Assembly: GCF_029227915.1 (NCBI RefSeq)
Contig: NC_079885.1
Coordinates: 24,615,001-24,679,000, forward strand
Direction: 5' to 3'
From: Hydractinia symbiolongicarpus
Taxonomy: Eukaryota; Cnidaria; Hydrozoa; Anthoathecata; Hydractiniidae
Length of the DNA stretch: 64,000 nt
The position numbers and the translations under genes are program-made. This document shows, in pieces, positions 1-12,233 of this stretch (position 1 is the first letter of the stretch; each line of letters starts with the position of its first letter). The notes beneath the pieces are model-generated. The model did not search any database. It was not told the DNA's origin and saw only the letters and a list, made by a program, of their open reading frames with translations.

Positions 1-139
1 TTTTGAAATTTCTCAATCCTTAGCGAATTTTTTTTTCAAACTTTAGACCCCCTCCCCCCCTTAGCAACGATATCTCGCTAACAGAGCCCAAAAAAATTTT
101 TCGAAGGCCCCTTAAACCATCACCAATATGTAGTTTTTG

Positions 140-712
140 AAAATGAATCTTCTTCTCTCAAAACAATTACAACCGGAGTCCCCCAAGCGTCTGTACTTGG
201 CCCACTTCTCTTCTTACTTTACATCAATGATCTGCTTAACATTTCATCTAAACTGTTATTTTTTCTTTTTGCGGATGACACAAACATCTATTTTGAATCT
301 GATAGTCTTCTCAAGCTTGAAAACTGTATCAACCAAGAGCTCAAACAATTTCAATTTTCTAGAATGGTTTACACCAACTTATTTTATTCACAACTACAAC
401 ACACGCAGTAATAGATTGATTAATAGGAAAAATATTTTTGATTTAGGTACTGTTTCAGACCTACTTACACTTCATCATAACGGGTCTAACCTTGTAAACT
501 ATTGGTGGCAATATGTTTAGGGTTTCTGGTCCAGTTCTCTGGAACAGTCTTCCTGTTCAAATTCGAAACTCGCAATCTTTTAATGTATTTAAAACTAATC
601 TTAAGAATGGGGTAATAGGTAATCCTAACTTTGCTAGAGCTATAGCTAGGCTACTTAGCTCGAGCTATATAGCTTGTTGTGTTTCTTGCACACGACATGC
701 GCTATGTTAGCT
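140..712 (+). mobile_element. Internally deleted, frameshifted non-LTR retrotransposon (reverse transcriptase remnant)
   Basis: From base 175 the sequence reads GVPQASVLGPLLFLLYIND, followed by FADD at 268-279. These are the palm motifs of reverse transcriptases of Jockey/CR1-like LINEs. After about base 350 the frame jumps straight to C-terminal LINE sequence (HNYNTRSN near 389, then in another frame VSGPVLWNSLPVQIRN near 515-575). The thumb region is therefore missing and at least two frame changes are present. There is no endonuclease domain, so the copy is 5'-truncated and dead. The motifs are seen directly; the clade assignment is approximate. Confidence 0.85.
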
Positions 713-916
713 ATACAGGTTAATTTATTTAATAATAATATTTGACTTATATTAGAATAGGCTTCAAGTAATATCAGTAAGATTGTTAGCTAACTAACGG
801 CTAAAAAAGTGAATATATAAATTAAATTCAGGCATACGCGCAACATCTCCTCCCTCCATCTTGAATTTGCCGTCCGCTTCTTTTAAAATTGTTATATTGC
901 CGAACGCTAAATACAC

Positions 917-960
917 AGAACTTCGCCGTGTGTGTGTACACACACACACGGCGAAGTTCT
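917..960. repeat. Near-perfect 44-bp inverted repeat with (TG)n/(CA)n centre
   Basis: The arms at 917-937 and 940-960 are exact reverse complements, starting AGAACTTCGCCG and centred on TGTGTGTGTACACACACA. The hairpin sits 10 bp left of the TIR element at 971 and could be the end of another foldback element. No gene overlaps it. Confidence 0.8.
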
Positions 961-970
961 TTTGGCCATA

Positions 971-1145
971 CAGTGGAATCTCTCTATCTCGACTACCCTT
1001 TATCTTGAACTTCTCTCTATCCCGAACTAAAGTCTCGGTCCCTTTGTGGTCCGCCTAAGGTATTTTCCTTTCTTTATCTCGAACTTTCTCTATCTCGAAC
1101 AAATCTTTTGGTCCCTTGCGAGTTCGAGATAGAGAAATTCCACTG
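971..1145. mobile_element. Pogo/Tigger-like MITE with TA target duplication
   Basis: The left end is CAGTGGAATCTCTCTATCTC and the right end is its inverse, ending ATTCCACTG. Both ends are flanked by the dinucleotide TA (969-970 and 1146-1147). At 175 bp with no coding capacity it is a non-autonomous element. CAGTRGA-type ends with TA duplications are typical of the Tc1/mariner superfamily, pogo/Tigger group; that family name is by analogy. Direct repeats of 'TCTCTATCTCGAAC' type occur inside both arms. Confidence 0.85.
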
Positions 1146-2248
1146 TATTTTAGGACAGGCGTAAAAAATACAAGAAGAAAAAGAGGGAGCTCAATCAGAA
1201 AAGCAGGAAAGCCAACAGAAGAGAAGGCAATAGGCAAGAAGGCAAGATAATTCCGAAGTGTAAAAAAAATAAAGTTACGATGAACATGCATGCCAGTATA
1301 TTGTTTTTGCTTGTTCGATTATCTTAACGTTATGGTAAGCGGGATTTGAATAAAAGTTGATAAGTTTAAAATCTACTTAGCAAATTATTAACTGCAAGCA
1401 AACAGATAACCACATAAATTTTATACATTCATCATCCTTGCGCTCAAGTTCTTTTAGTCCATGAGCAAAAAGCCAAAATATCCTGGAGACAAGGTTGTAC
1501 AACCAGCTGACCCAAGAACAAGGTTGTACAACAGGCTAAATCCGAAAATAAGATTGTTGAACAACCGACTAGACCCGTTTGACATATGGTAGATTATTTA
1601 TCTTACTGCTCCAAGCCATTGTAACATCAAAAAAGTCAAAAGTGACATGAAAACGGAACATCCAAAAAAGGCCTAAGCATAAAAAACATTAATAACAGTC
1701 AAAATGCACAGAAATTAACATTACACATCGAATTTAAAGAAACCAACCTCGTCTTCAGGTCTATTTTTGCTTTCTGGATATCAGCATATCCAAAAGGTGA
1801 AAAAGAAGCTCGGGTACAAGATTGTAAAGAAACCTAACCCAAAAATGACGAGTGTGATTCAAGAAAAACAAACATTATAATAAAACATATTTTACATATT
1901 ATCATCCTCAGAGTTATTTTAACTTCCATTGCAGAGTTCATTCAATGTGTCGCTTCTTCACTTCGCAATTTTCAAGAACAAAATCAACAAAACACACACA
2001 GGGCGGATGGCGGAATTTGGGATTAGCGTATTGTGCAACGCCAATGTAGAGAAAGTTGTATCCCAACATCTTTCTAGAGCTCTAGAGGATTCTTGTAGTA
2101 AAAAAAATCTAAAAAAAAAAAATGTTCTGATATTTTTCAAGCTCGCCCGTTTTGTGCTGTGTTTTGAAGTGCAAATGTATTATCTCCAAAAAAATCATAC
2201 AAAAGAGTATCCTCGTCCCCAGGACAAAACAGTCCCTATACTGTTTTT
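1146..2248. other. Gene-free stretch with a small 29-bp tandem repeat
   Basis: No exon or RNA gene is visible. Three imperfect tandem copies of a 29-30 bp unit beginning ACAAGGTTGTACAAC start at 1489, 1518 and about 1547; a decayed relative lies near 1813. A lone end of the CAACCTCG MITE family (TCCTCGTCCCCAGG) is at about 2210. Open frames here are short and low in complexity. Confidence 0.55.
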
Positions 2249-2770
2249 CAGGGTGTCCACTCAAAAATTGTCTTTATCCTGAAATGTTTATAAATTTCTT
2301 TCCCACTTATTCCTGGTTATGACTGATCGATGTGTAAGAACTATTTTTGGTTTTAAAGACAAAACAGTTTTTTTGAATTCTTTCCAGTAAGAAGTTTTTC
2401 TTAGAATAAACACTAAGAAGACTAAGTTTGCATTCTAATTAGTTAAAAATTTGCAGCGAAGCATTTCGCCGCTAAAAAGTAAAAACTACTTCTACTTTAC
2501 ACCGAAGCGAGTTTTAGAAGTAAAATCAAAACAAACCAAACTGCGCATGCTCAGATACATTGCGCCGGCGAATTCGTAAAAATCGCCTTCGTAACAACTT
2601 ACATTGAAAACACATTGTATTAAAATAAAAAACATAATCATTACTGGGACTTAGTGAAAAATAAAAGTGTTTATTTTTCCCGACATATCATAGTGAAAAG
2701 ACCAAATTTTCCTGGCATTTTGCCTAAATTTTCATAGTTCTTGACAATTCCTGGCTAAGTGGACACCCTG
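2249..2770. mobile_element. hAT-like MITE, about 520 bp
   Basis: The ends CAGGGTGTCCACT (2249) and the inverse AGTGGACACCCTG (ending 2770) form short terminal inverted repeats starting CAGGG, as expected for hAT elements. Flanks on both sides are T-rich, so the 8-bp duplication cannot be defined with confidence. Internally, 2530-2590 shares the motif CTGCGCATGCTC...GCCGGCGAATTCG with 43835-43875, marking a dispersed family. There is no transposase. Confidence 0.7.
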
Positions 2771-4382
2771 TTTTTTATTTAACCACGTCAGCCTAGGTTG
2801 TCGTTCACCAAACGCTTCGTTTTTAAAGCAATGTTTGCAACTCGGAAAGAACATTTATTCCATTAGCGCAATTAAATTTTCGCGCATCTAAATTAGTCTT
2901 ATTGTACCTGCTTGGGCGATAAGATTGCGTGATATGCAGGGTAGTAACTTTCAATAGTAAATAATATAACCTTGCTTTGTGGGTTGAGCTTGAAAAGCAT
3001 TAACGAAACTTATTTGCTAACAACAAAAAGGATAAAAATTTCTTTTTGTGACTAGATAGTGAAAAAACATAAAATTTTGAAAGACGAAAATAAGTTCAAT
3101 GAATGAACAGTACTTTGCTGTAGGGCTAATTCTTCAAAACCTTTCGAGAGTTCCGAAATATGAATCTTCATCTGCATACCAAAGGGAAACTAATATCGCT
3201 CGTGCGAATTAATTTTAACGAATTTTGAGTGGATGCTGATTTTTCGCAGAAATTAAATTTCTGGGTTACTTGATTTTCAAAAAGTTGCTTTGTTATCTGC
3301 AGAATGTCTTTTAACAGTCTCTAAACTTTAGTATTTCGTATCATATTATTATATACTAGTCGTTAGCCCATGGAAAATCCACGGGTTCGCCCGTCGCAGC
3401 TAAGCTACCATTTTGCGTGACAGACAGACAGACGTATACGGGCCTTATAATATAGACTAGCCGTTAACCCGTGGAAAATTCCACGGGGTCGCCCGTCCTT
3501 TATATATCGCATTTCGTGTTTCCGCCACGGGACTCGCCTATCGCAGACAGGCAGACAAAATACGGCTATTATTAAAGAGATAGTTAATTTTCGCGAATTT
3601 GGACAAAAAATTTGCCTGAACTTATTTTTGCGTTCGCAAATTCGCGAAAAAAATAATTTCCCTTAGGTAAGCACTACAACGAGGGAAAAAACGAACTTCT
3701 TACGAAGCAGAAGATAATATATTTCCATTAAGTGTTCCATATTCGAAAATTAAATATCGGAAAATGATCTGTAACTTAAAATATGTTAGATAAAAAATAC
3801 TAACAAAAAAGATTGATTCTATACTCTATCCCTTAAAATACTCATCACCTAATTGTGTGAATTCTAAGTATTACATTGAGAATAAAAAGCCTCGCGGAAC
3901 TTATTCTTGTGAAGGGCAGGTTAAAAAACTGTAAAAATCACGAAGTTTTCGCGATTCCGTCATGAATTTACAGGATAACCATTTTAAAGATTTCATTAAA
4001 GATAAAAGTAAAAAGAAAAATCAAGACATATTATTGCTTACTATCTTAACATATTAAATCATACGAAAAACTTCGTGAAGGAATCCTAATTTACCTATTA
4101 GAAGGATAATAAAATACTTCGTCACAAGAAGAAATATACTGCGAAAATTTCTACCCTCAAGATAACACATACATTCCCCTTGCAAGGAGAACGAACATTA
4201 TAAAATTTGCTTAGTCAAATTTCGCCCGTCAAATATTATCTTGAAGGGCGGCTGATTATCTCTGTGATCGTCTATAAAAATTACCAATATTTTTCTACAT
4301 CATTTTTTTGGTTTTCTCGATTTTATTTTGTAGAAAGCCATTGAAGATAAATGATCAAATTTTCTATGTATTTCATACTTCG
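2771..4382. other. Intergenic region 3' of POR with dispersed repeats
   Basis: No coding exon is recognised. Two tandem copies of the 'CCGTGGAAAATCCACGGG' repeat occupy 3354-3592 (listed separately). An inverted repeat with TTTTCGCGAA arms lies at about 3585-3660. The remainder is AT-rich and includes the 3' flank of the POR gene, which ends at 4383 on the minus strand. Confidence 0.6.
3354..3592. repeat. Two tandem copies of the CCGTGG...CCACGGG dispersed repeat
   Basis: Each copy starts ACTAGTCGTTAGCCC or ACTAGCCGTTAACCC, carries the hairpin CCGTGGAAAATTCCACGGG or a variant, then GCCCGTC, an AT-rich box (TTTATATATCGCATTTCGTG) and CAGACAGACAG, and ends ATACGG..TATTAT. The same family recurs at 47955-48450. 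The ordered internal boxes suggest a structured non-coding transposable element; I cannot name its class. Confidence 0.75.
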
Positions 4383-7300
4383 TTAGGACCACACGTCCAC
4401 CGAATATCTTCCTTTATTGCTTAAACTACTAAGAAAATTATTGGCTTGCTGTTCCGACTTTTCTCCGTACGTTTTGATGGCATTTATAAAAATGGAATGT
4501 ACATCCTTCGCCATGTGACGTGCATCTCCACAAACGTACAGATGTCCACCTGCTTTTATCAATTCCCATATCTTCTTTTCATTTTCCTTTAATTTATGCG
4601 TCACATAAATCTTTTCTTCCTGATCACGAGAAAATGCTAGTTGCAGGTCGGTAATTGTACCTGCTGTAACGAACTCGTTTATTTCTTCTTCATAAATGAA
4701 ATCTTCGGATTTGTGACGGCAACCGAAATACAAATTAATCTCCCCGATATCCTTCCCGGTTTCTTTTTCGGAGTGTCTGTCTTGTATGAAACCACGAAAC
4801 GGCGCGAAACCTGTGCCAGGGCCAATCATAAGCACCGGCAAATGTAATTTATCCGGTAGACGAAAGGTTGTATGTCGGACAAATATAGGAACTTTTGGGA
4901 AAGTTCCGTTTAACGGAATTTTTCCTTTAAGCCACGAGGTAGCAACACCTTTTTGTCTTCTCCCAGTTGGCGCAATCCAATCAACCAACACAGCCGTAAT
5001 GTGAATTTTGGTTTTATGCATTTTCGGCGAAGAAGATATAGAGTAATAGCGACAGTGTAGACGGGGCAATAATTCTAATAATAAGTCAAGGGGTGGTTTA
5101 CACGACGGTAGGTCCTCCAATACACTTGTGATATGGCGATGGTTCTTAACAACCCATTCGTTATAAAGATTTTTGCCTTCCTCGTCTGAACTCAAAAGTT
5201 TGCGCAGCATTTCCAAATCTTTTTCTTCTTTAGTATACTGGATCAACTCGGTTAGAATATGATGTTTGACAGTGCTGGTGATGTCAATATAGTGCAACAA
5301 AGCTGTGCGGTACGAACAGGGACACGGAAATGGATGTTTCTTAGCTGCATCTTCGTCGACGTTGTTTAACGAAATTACTTCATCGAGGTTGGTAGACAAC
5401 AGTTTACCGATTGTATCAACTAATTCTGGATCGTTTGTAGGGTATACAGCCACGTGATCTCCAGCCTCGTATCGAATGCCAGAGTTAGAAATGTCGATTT
5501 CAATATGCATACACGAACGCTCTCCTCCTTTGTGTATTTCCCGATTAACAACAAGATCGGCCATGTACGGATTCTTCGCATCATAGGGAGGGCGCTGATT
5601 TACAAAAGCACCAAGTTTAGTGATTTCTCCTTTAAAAACTTTCTCATCCGTTATATCGGGAAATTTCTAAAATATTTATATATAATCAATAACATACGGA
5701 TTAAAAAATATGCATGAATTACAGATATTTAGCAAACCATGGAGAAGATCCGCATGAAACGAATGCGACGACTTACCCGCAGGGTGAAATCTCTCGACAC
5801 ACATTGACTCAACCTCCTTGAGTCGTTACTAACGCCATAGAAATCGCAAGCCGCTACCCAAAACTTTTCTCTCCAGTTGACAAAATCTTCTTCAATATTA
5901 CCATCATCATCACCTTCACCAATCTCAAAAATTCGATTACCTCCCAACTCAGCGATCCTTTTGTCGACGTACCTTCCGAAGCCCTGATAATGCTCGTATG
6001 TTTTATTCCCAAGAGCAAACACGACATAGTTCAAGCCCTCCAAATCTTGTTCTTCTTTTAGCCAATCATAAAACGGGATAGCATTGTCTGTGGGATCACC
6101 CTCACCATATGTAGCGACCACAAAAATGGCTAAAGAATTGTCAATTTCAGTTTTTAACTCGACCAGTTCGTCCATTTCACATTCTTCAGGGTCAAACACA
6201 CTAGACTTTAAACCATAACGTTGTGAATCCTTAGCCAGACGTTGTGAGAATTCTTCAGCAGTTCCTGTTTGTGAACCATAGAAAATTGCGATCGTTTTAC
6301 CTAAATAAAAATTAAAAAAACAAATACAAAAAATATCATCCGTCGGCAGTTATTTTGACAAAAGTCATATTTTAGATTCCAATTTGACAATACTGGTCCG
6401 CATTTTGGCAACGACACCCAAGCCTCCAAAAACAAGTTTTTTAAAACAATACTTTTATAATCATTACTAGAACTACTTTTCTGAATATTTTTATCTAGAA
6501 ACAGTAAAAAAGCATCCTCAGTTTAAGAAAGACATTTCACAGGTCTATTACTTAAATTCGACTTCTGCACCGCTTGAAAACAACTCAACTGCATTTTTGT
6601 TTCAAAGTCTGATTGCTATACTATATGTTATCATAAACCTCTACATACAATCTTTTATTTTAAATTTAAAAAACATCTAAGTAGCCCTAAAAACTGAAAT
6701 CAGCAGAGAATTTAAAAAGGTTTAAAACTGTTGAAAAGACCAAATTTATTATACTCCCATCAACGCCAGGGTTTTAATTTTCAAACTTCGAAAATGGACC
6801 ATCATTCGGAAAAAGCATTTTTCAGAAAATAAACATGCATTTAAAAGTTCAAAGATGGTACACATGTCAACATCAGTAAACATAGTTAACAAGGAGACAA
6901 ACTGGATAAAACCTTGCACAACTTCGTAATAGCAGAATCCAAACGGATTAAAAAATTAGTACCTGATTAAACATACATATAATATGAATGTATAATCAGG
7001 TATATAGCTATTTAGGATTTGGATTGAAAAGATAACAAACATGATTAAGTAGTTCCAGCATAATTTTTCAGTTCTTTCTTCGATAATCTTTCAAGTTTTA
7101 TTTTTTGTTGTTTTTTCAACTTAATTAAACTCTGTCACGTATTGTGAATGCTGCATTACACAAGAAAATGTTGAGCCTTAAAACTAAACTATTACCTAAA
7201 GAGGAAACAAACACTTCTTTTAAAAAAACAGGATATGAAGAGGGTGTATAACAACGTCTCTCTTTGCATCCAACTAAATTGTCTGCATGCGTCTCTTCAA

Positions 7301-7982
7301 TGCAGATAGATTGCAACTTCTTTTATTTGGGGGGAAAAATTCATAGCGATATTGCATCTCAGCTTATTTTTAGACAATACAAGATAATTTGGAGTTTATG
7401 CAACATTTATATCTAGTTTGGATACCAGCATGTTATAAACAACAACATAATAAGAACACAAAACTAGTGGCTCGCCTGAGGAAAAATCACGGTTCAAATT
7501 AATGGGTTGCAATTTACAATTTGAAAATCAAAATGCAACCTTAGAAAATTATTCTACACACAAAATGCTAAAAATTGAGAATCCTGTATTTTCATTGAAC
7601 ATTTGTATTTTTTTGTTGTTGCAACAAAGTTATAGAGATCAATGGCAAGTGGCCCACACCGCTTTTAAGCAACACCTGAAAAGAGGCTTTTTCTCTACAG
7701 TCAACAAATTTTTACAAACTAACTCTAAATTTCTAATCCAAAGTCTGAAAATATTTCATTACCTGATCTTTTCATTTTACTAACAAATCCTGATGAATCG
7801 ACAACATCAACATTATTTAACTTCTGTATATTTACTGGCTTTAAGTCAATTAACCCATTTACTCCAGACTTAGGCTCAGACTTCTTGCGCATGAACCAAT
7901 AAACAACCAATCCAATAAATGAAAAGAGAAGGATAAGATCAAGCGGTCCAACAGCATATGCCTCTGCGGCTTCCACAGACAT
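4383..7982 (-). CDS. POR: NADPH-cytochrome P450 reductase (3 coding exons)
   Basis: Coding exons are 7763-7982, 5777-6300 and 4383-5666, with phases that join exactly to 675 aa (human POR is 677). The enzyme passes electrons from NADPH via FAD and FMN to microsomal P450s, heme oxygenase and squalene monooxygenase on the ER surface. The N-terminus has a membrane anchor at about residues 14-31 followed by RKK. FMN domain: GSQTGTAEEF at 82, then ATYGEGDPTDN, LGNKTYEHY and GDDDGNIEEDF. FAD domain: RYYSISSS and GVATSWL. NADPH domain: GPGTGFAPFRGFIQ and CGDARHMAKDV. The C-terminus is YSVDVWS, with the aromatic Trp that stacks on the flavin. Start ATG 7982 is chosen because it precedes the anchor; a splice acceptor at 7997/7996 (TTCTCTTAG) lies 14 bases upstream, so the 5'UTR is cis- or trans-spliced there. 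Intron 1 (6301-7762) and intron 2 (5667-5776) hold no other gene. Confidence 0.97.
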
Positions 7983-9263
7983 TTTTAATTTTAGTCCTAA
8001 GAGAAATAATGAAAAAATATATGATTGGAAAAAGCACACTATTTTAATTCTAAATATAAAACAATTATTAAACAACATCCTTGAAACACGAGAAACACAG
8101 CCTCTAGATTGGTAATTTCAATCGAAAATTATAAAGAAAAGTTATTAAAATAAGATTAAAACATTGATCTTTATAAGAATTCAGGAAAAAGTATTTACGT
8201 GTTGTCTTCATCATCATCATCATCATTCTCGGCTTAACGTCCGTTTTCCATGCTAGCATGGGTTGGACGGTACAAATCTTACTTGTCTTACTGAACTTAA
8301 ACTAATATTTATTGCATTATTTTATAAAAAAAAAAAACATAATCTATACTAATTGGATCCACATCTCCTAATTAATTCTCAGTATCTTGTTGGTAGAAAA
8401 CTTTAGGAGAGTTTGTGTGCCCACCTGTTAGCCATTTGTATTTTTTTTTAAAAAGAAAACATACCAGTGGCAATTTTATTGCTATGTGAAAAATGGAAGA
8501 TGTACTGAAAGATGTACTGCAAACAAGTGGTTGATATATAGTTTACCACTTAGAAAAAAGTTATTTCATATGATAACACAAAAATAAATTTTACAATAAA
8601 TCCTTTTAATTTGATTATCTCTATCAGCTTAGATTTCATAAAGCCTGATGAAAAAATGCACTAAGGCAGAGAAAAAATGACAAAGACCCTTTATTAAAAT
8701 TTTGATGACCCTGTCAATTTTTATATATAAAATTATTTTTTTTAAATTTTGTTAACAGTGATTAAAATAATGTATATAAACATGTACATTTTTAAGAAAA
8801 AGTTGAGATGTATTCGTTTTTAAATTTTGCTGATATCAATCCACAATTTTTTTCCTAGGTAATTTGTTTACACGCCCCTGTAGAGCTTAAAAGGCTGATG
8901 AAGATGATGTATAGGATCATGCGCTTTTGTCAAACGGTTAAGAAAATATTGTGGTTAAAACTTTTTTAGTTGTAGTGCATTCCGAATCGGATTTGGCAAA
9001 ACTTACCCAACTTGGTCCAGGTGTCCTTAGTTACCAAAACAGTGGATAAAAACTATGTCACCACATTTCCAAGTTTCAAAGTTATTCAGCCTTAAGGTTT
9101 TAAATGCACTGTAGTGGCTTCACTAATCTTAATTAACTTTCCTTGGACGTCAATACTATTTTAACGTAAAGTTGGAAAAATTACAGAATCTTTTTATGGG
9201 CGATGTTTTAGAGACTTCGCCAAAGAAAGTAGTGAAGATAATAATCCACTTTGCAAAAGTCAC
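7983..9263. other. Upstream flank of POR; LINE 3' end, otherwise AT-rich
   Basis: Apart from the LINE tail at 8209-8270 I see nothing coding. Any POR promoter should lie here, but no TATA or initiator element stands out from the AT-rich background. Confidence 0.5.
8209..8270 (-). mobile_element. LINE-derived 3' end (or SINE sharing it) with GAT-repeat tail
   Basis: Read on the minus strand, the stretch begins CCGTCCAACCCATGCTAGCA, gives the last codons PTHASMEN, and ends in a (GAT)n tail, seen on the plus strand as TCATCATCATCATCATCAT. The same sequence ends a longer LINE fragment at 62978-63203. Only the last ~60 bp are present, so it is a strongly 5'-truncated LINE or a SINE that borrowed its tail. 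Confidence 0.75.
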
Positions 9264-9434
<171 letters not shown>

Positions 9435-9901
9435 ACTGGCGTAATAATTAATAGATTTTACTATCAAAGTAAATTACAGAACAATTTTATAGGTAAATTT
9501 ATACTTTATCAAAGTAGAACATAATCCACTTTGTAAAACTGGATTATACTCTTAGAGATCAGTTTGTTTGGAACATATTTACATGAACATTAATATTTAT
9601 TTACCCTGATTATCAATTGTATCAACAAATTGTTTGACATATTTAAAGTCCCATGTCTCAAAATGTTTTTTAAAAAAAGAAAAAGTTTCTAGCCAACATT
9701 CCAAGCTCTTTTAAAAGTGCTAAAGTTGTTTTTCCACAAAAGATAAGATTTAGAAATTCCTAGGCTTACAGTTCTGGAGTATATATTTGAGGTTGTTGTC
9801 AGGTTGCAGAATTAAAAGCACTGTTTATAGTTTTACACAATTTTACATCAGATCCTGTATACATTTTTTTCATCACAGTATCAAACAATATGCAACAGAG
9901 T

Positions 9902-10137
9902 GTGGTGCCGTAGATTGTTGGTTATAGCTCTTGTACTCTGTGTGGGAGACCGGAGTTCGATTCCTCTCGACGGCGATTCAACATTGGCGAGTAAATGTAC
10001 CATCTCTAATTGGGTCTGCGTAGCTCAAAATGAGCATTAAATACTCTAGGACTCTATCTAAGTCATGGCCCCTCCTGGAAATAATAGGCAATATTTGTGA
10101 TGCTAGCCATGTAAAATATGCACATCTATCTATCTAA
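9902..10137 (+). mobile_element. tRNA-derived SINE
   Basis: The 5' part resembles a tRNA gene, with an A-box-like stretch near 9911 (TAGATTGTTGG) and a clear RNA polymerase III B box at 9953-9964 (GAGTTCGATTCC). The body continues with GCGTAGCTCAAAATGAGCAT and ends in a short (CTAT)n tail at about 10115-10135. The tRNA part lacks a clean acceptor-stem pairing, so it is a SINE head and not a functional tRNA. Confidence 0.8.
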
Positions 10138-11000
10138 CAGAGGAAATGGGTATACTATCTTTACTGATATGAGCAAAAATTTTAAACTCTTATATCTCCT
10201 TAATGCTCGTCAAAAGGACATGATCCTATATACATAATATTGAACAGGGTTTTAAGCTCTTCACAGTACGAGTCAATAAACTTTTCCATTTTTTTTGTTG
10301 GTTTATCCAATGTTTATGTCAGTAAAACACCTAAAACCACATATTTTTTCCATTGTTCTCCTTTCTAAGTGGATTTTTATATGAGCTTTATCGACTAGTC
10401 TAATATATAATACAAAAACAAGAGCTCTTCAGATTTAAAGACCCCAAAGACCATCCTCCCTTTATCATAGGTATAGCTGCATGCAATTTTCTTAGACTAA
10501 CAATGTTTCCTTTCTTTATGTGCTGCCAAAATTTGAGACACTTGCTGAATATGATGGACTTATGCAACCTTTCAAACAAGCTATAACAGACTGGCTAAGC
10601 ACAGAATGCAGGCAATCAAGCTCTAGGTTTTGCTTACATTGCTAGGTTGTTGATTAATGTTGACCATCATTAAATATAGTTGCACTTTTGCTCTAGCTGT
10701 AAGGTTTTCTTGCACAACCATTTGGCAACAAGATTTGTCAAGGTTTTAGTCCCACAGTGTCAGCAATGGTTTATTCCAACTTCCACATGCACATTTTTAC
10801 AGATAGGAATGTTAGGCTTCCTATACATCAGCCAAAATTTGGACAGATACATAATTACAAAATACGAATTATATATATAATTATATTGTGTAATTATATA
10901 CCCTCTTTTATCTTTTGTCATGATGATATCATATTGTGTTCAATTACTTTTCTTCCTGATCCTGTTAATGTACAAATTATACAAATTGTGTTCCAATGTG
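10138..11000. other. Gene-free AT-rich stretch
   Basis: Short open frames around 10680-11150 have no recognisable domain. A fragment of the ACTAGTC...AATATATAAT repeat family is at about 10395-10420. Nothing else is supported. Confidence 0.5.
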
Positions 11001-11049
11001 ACTGCACATACCAAATTAGGGTCGCTGACCCTAATTTGGTATGTGCAGT
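11001..11049. repeat. Perfect 23-bp inverted repeat, 3-nt loop
   Basis: Arms 11001-11023 (starting ACTGCACATACC) and 11027-11049 are exact reverse complements around the loop GCT. Such a perfect long hairpin is either a recent palindromic insertion or a hairpin RNA precursor. No flanking element ends are evident. Confidence 0.9.
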
Positions 11050-12233
11050 CTACTAGATATCCCCAGGGACCCAGGGCAAAAACACAGGTTTTATTTATGA
11101 TTTTATGCCAATGTAACCCTATTTTTATGCTATTTTATGCCCAGATTTGACCATGAACCAAAAAAAGGCAGTAATTTTTTTTAATAACTTGGACCATTAT
11201 TTGGTTAAATCCAAATTCAAAACCTGTCTACAACGACCTCTACACGAGACTGCTCTCAGCTCCTGTAGTAAATTACTAACCTTAAAAGTTGTTCTAGTTG
11301 TTTTAGTCTCTTCTCGACTTATCAATTGCTACTTAAAACTCTGGGAAATGTTATAAATATATAAAAATAATAAATGCCGCGTAATAAAGAGCAATAAATT
11401 TTAAAATAACTGTGTAAGCAATATTTTGGAGGACACATGTACAAAAAATAATTTTATGATTTATGGTAAAAAGTGCTCATTTTATGATTTTTTTATGATT
11501 TTATGCCAGCCCTGATATTGATATCTCTCAGCAACAAATATTGGATATTCGACAAAATGATCCCACAGTGTGAGATCTCTCCCATTCCTCCTGCTTTTTT
11601 AGCAAGTCACATATTGCCTATATAGCTGCTAGCTAATTAACTACAGCTAGTTAGCTGGTTTAGGTCCAAAGTCCACACAAAGCACACTGGGTTTGCTGTA
11701 TAAATGACCTATACATTTGCGTACATCACATGTGCAAAAATGTATCTAAATAAGCAACAATTTTGTTGCAGAAAATAATACACTTTACAATTCCACCTGT
11801 TAAAAAATATTTAACGTAGAAACTCCCTCTAATCAATCGAAATATAATTTGTACTGTCTTGCAAAACGCAACCCCGCGATCAAAAATGGCGGAATAGCTA
11901 TCGTGCCGCCGCCAAAACTGACAATATTGCTATTAAAGGTTATCATATAGGCCAAGGATATAAATAATATCCTTGGGCATATTATACGTGGTCAAGATAA
12001 AATATCCAAGGCCAAGTACAAATTTCTACGGCTAAGTTTAAAATATAAATGGCCAAAAAATACATATAATTAAAATTCTTTTGTCAAAAAAATAACAAAA
12101 AGCTATATCAAAATTACAGATAAAAGCTCTACAAGCATAAATTTTTACAATAGTATGTGTATACGTATTTATTCTATATACGTATTAGGTATATAGAATA
12201 AAATAGCAGTAAAAGACTCTACAGTGTTGTCAT
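11050..12233. other. Gene-free stretch with repeat fragments
   Basis: The motif TTATGATTTTATGCCA occurs near both 11095 and 11495 in direct orientation, the second followed by GCCCTG, suggesting a decayed element. A hairpin CCAAGGATAT/ATATCCTTGG is at 11952-11976. No coding sequence is recognised. Confidence 0.45.

Noticed and set aside
1929-2282. 117-aa plus-strand frame
   Set aside because: Low complexity, overlaps the left end of the hAT-like element, no domain.
9902-9975. tRNA gene
   Set aside because: The B box is good, but the acceptor and anticodon stems do not pair and a SINE body and tail follow.
10680-11356. Several 65-99 aa frames
   Set aside because: AT-rich, no motif, one of them crosses the perfect hairpin at 11001.
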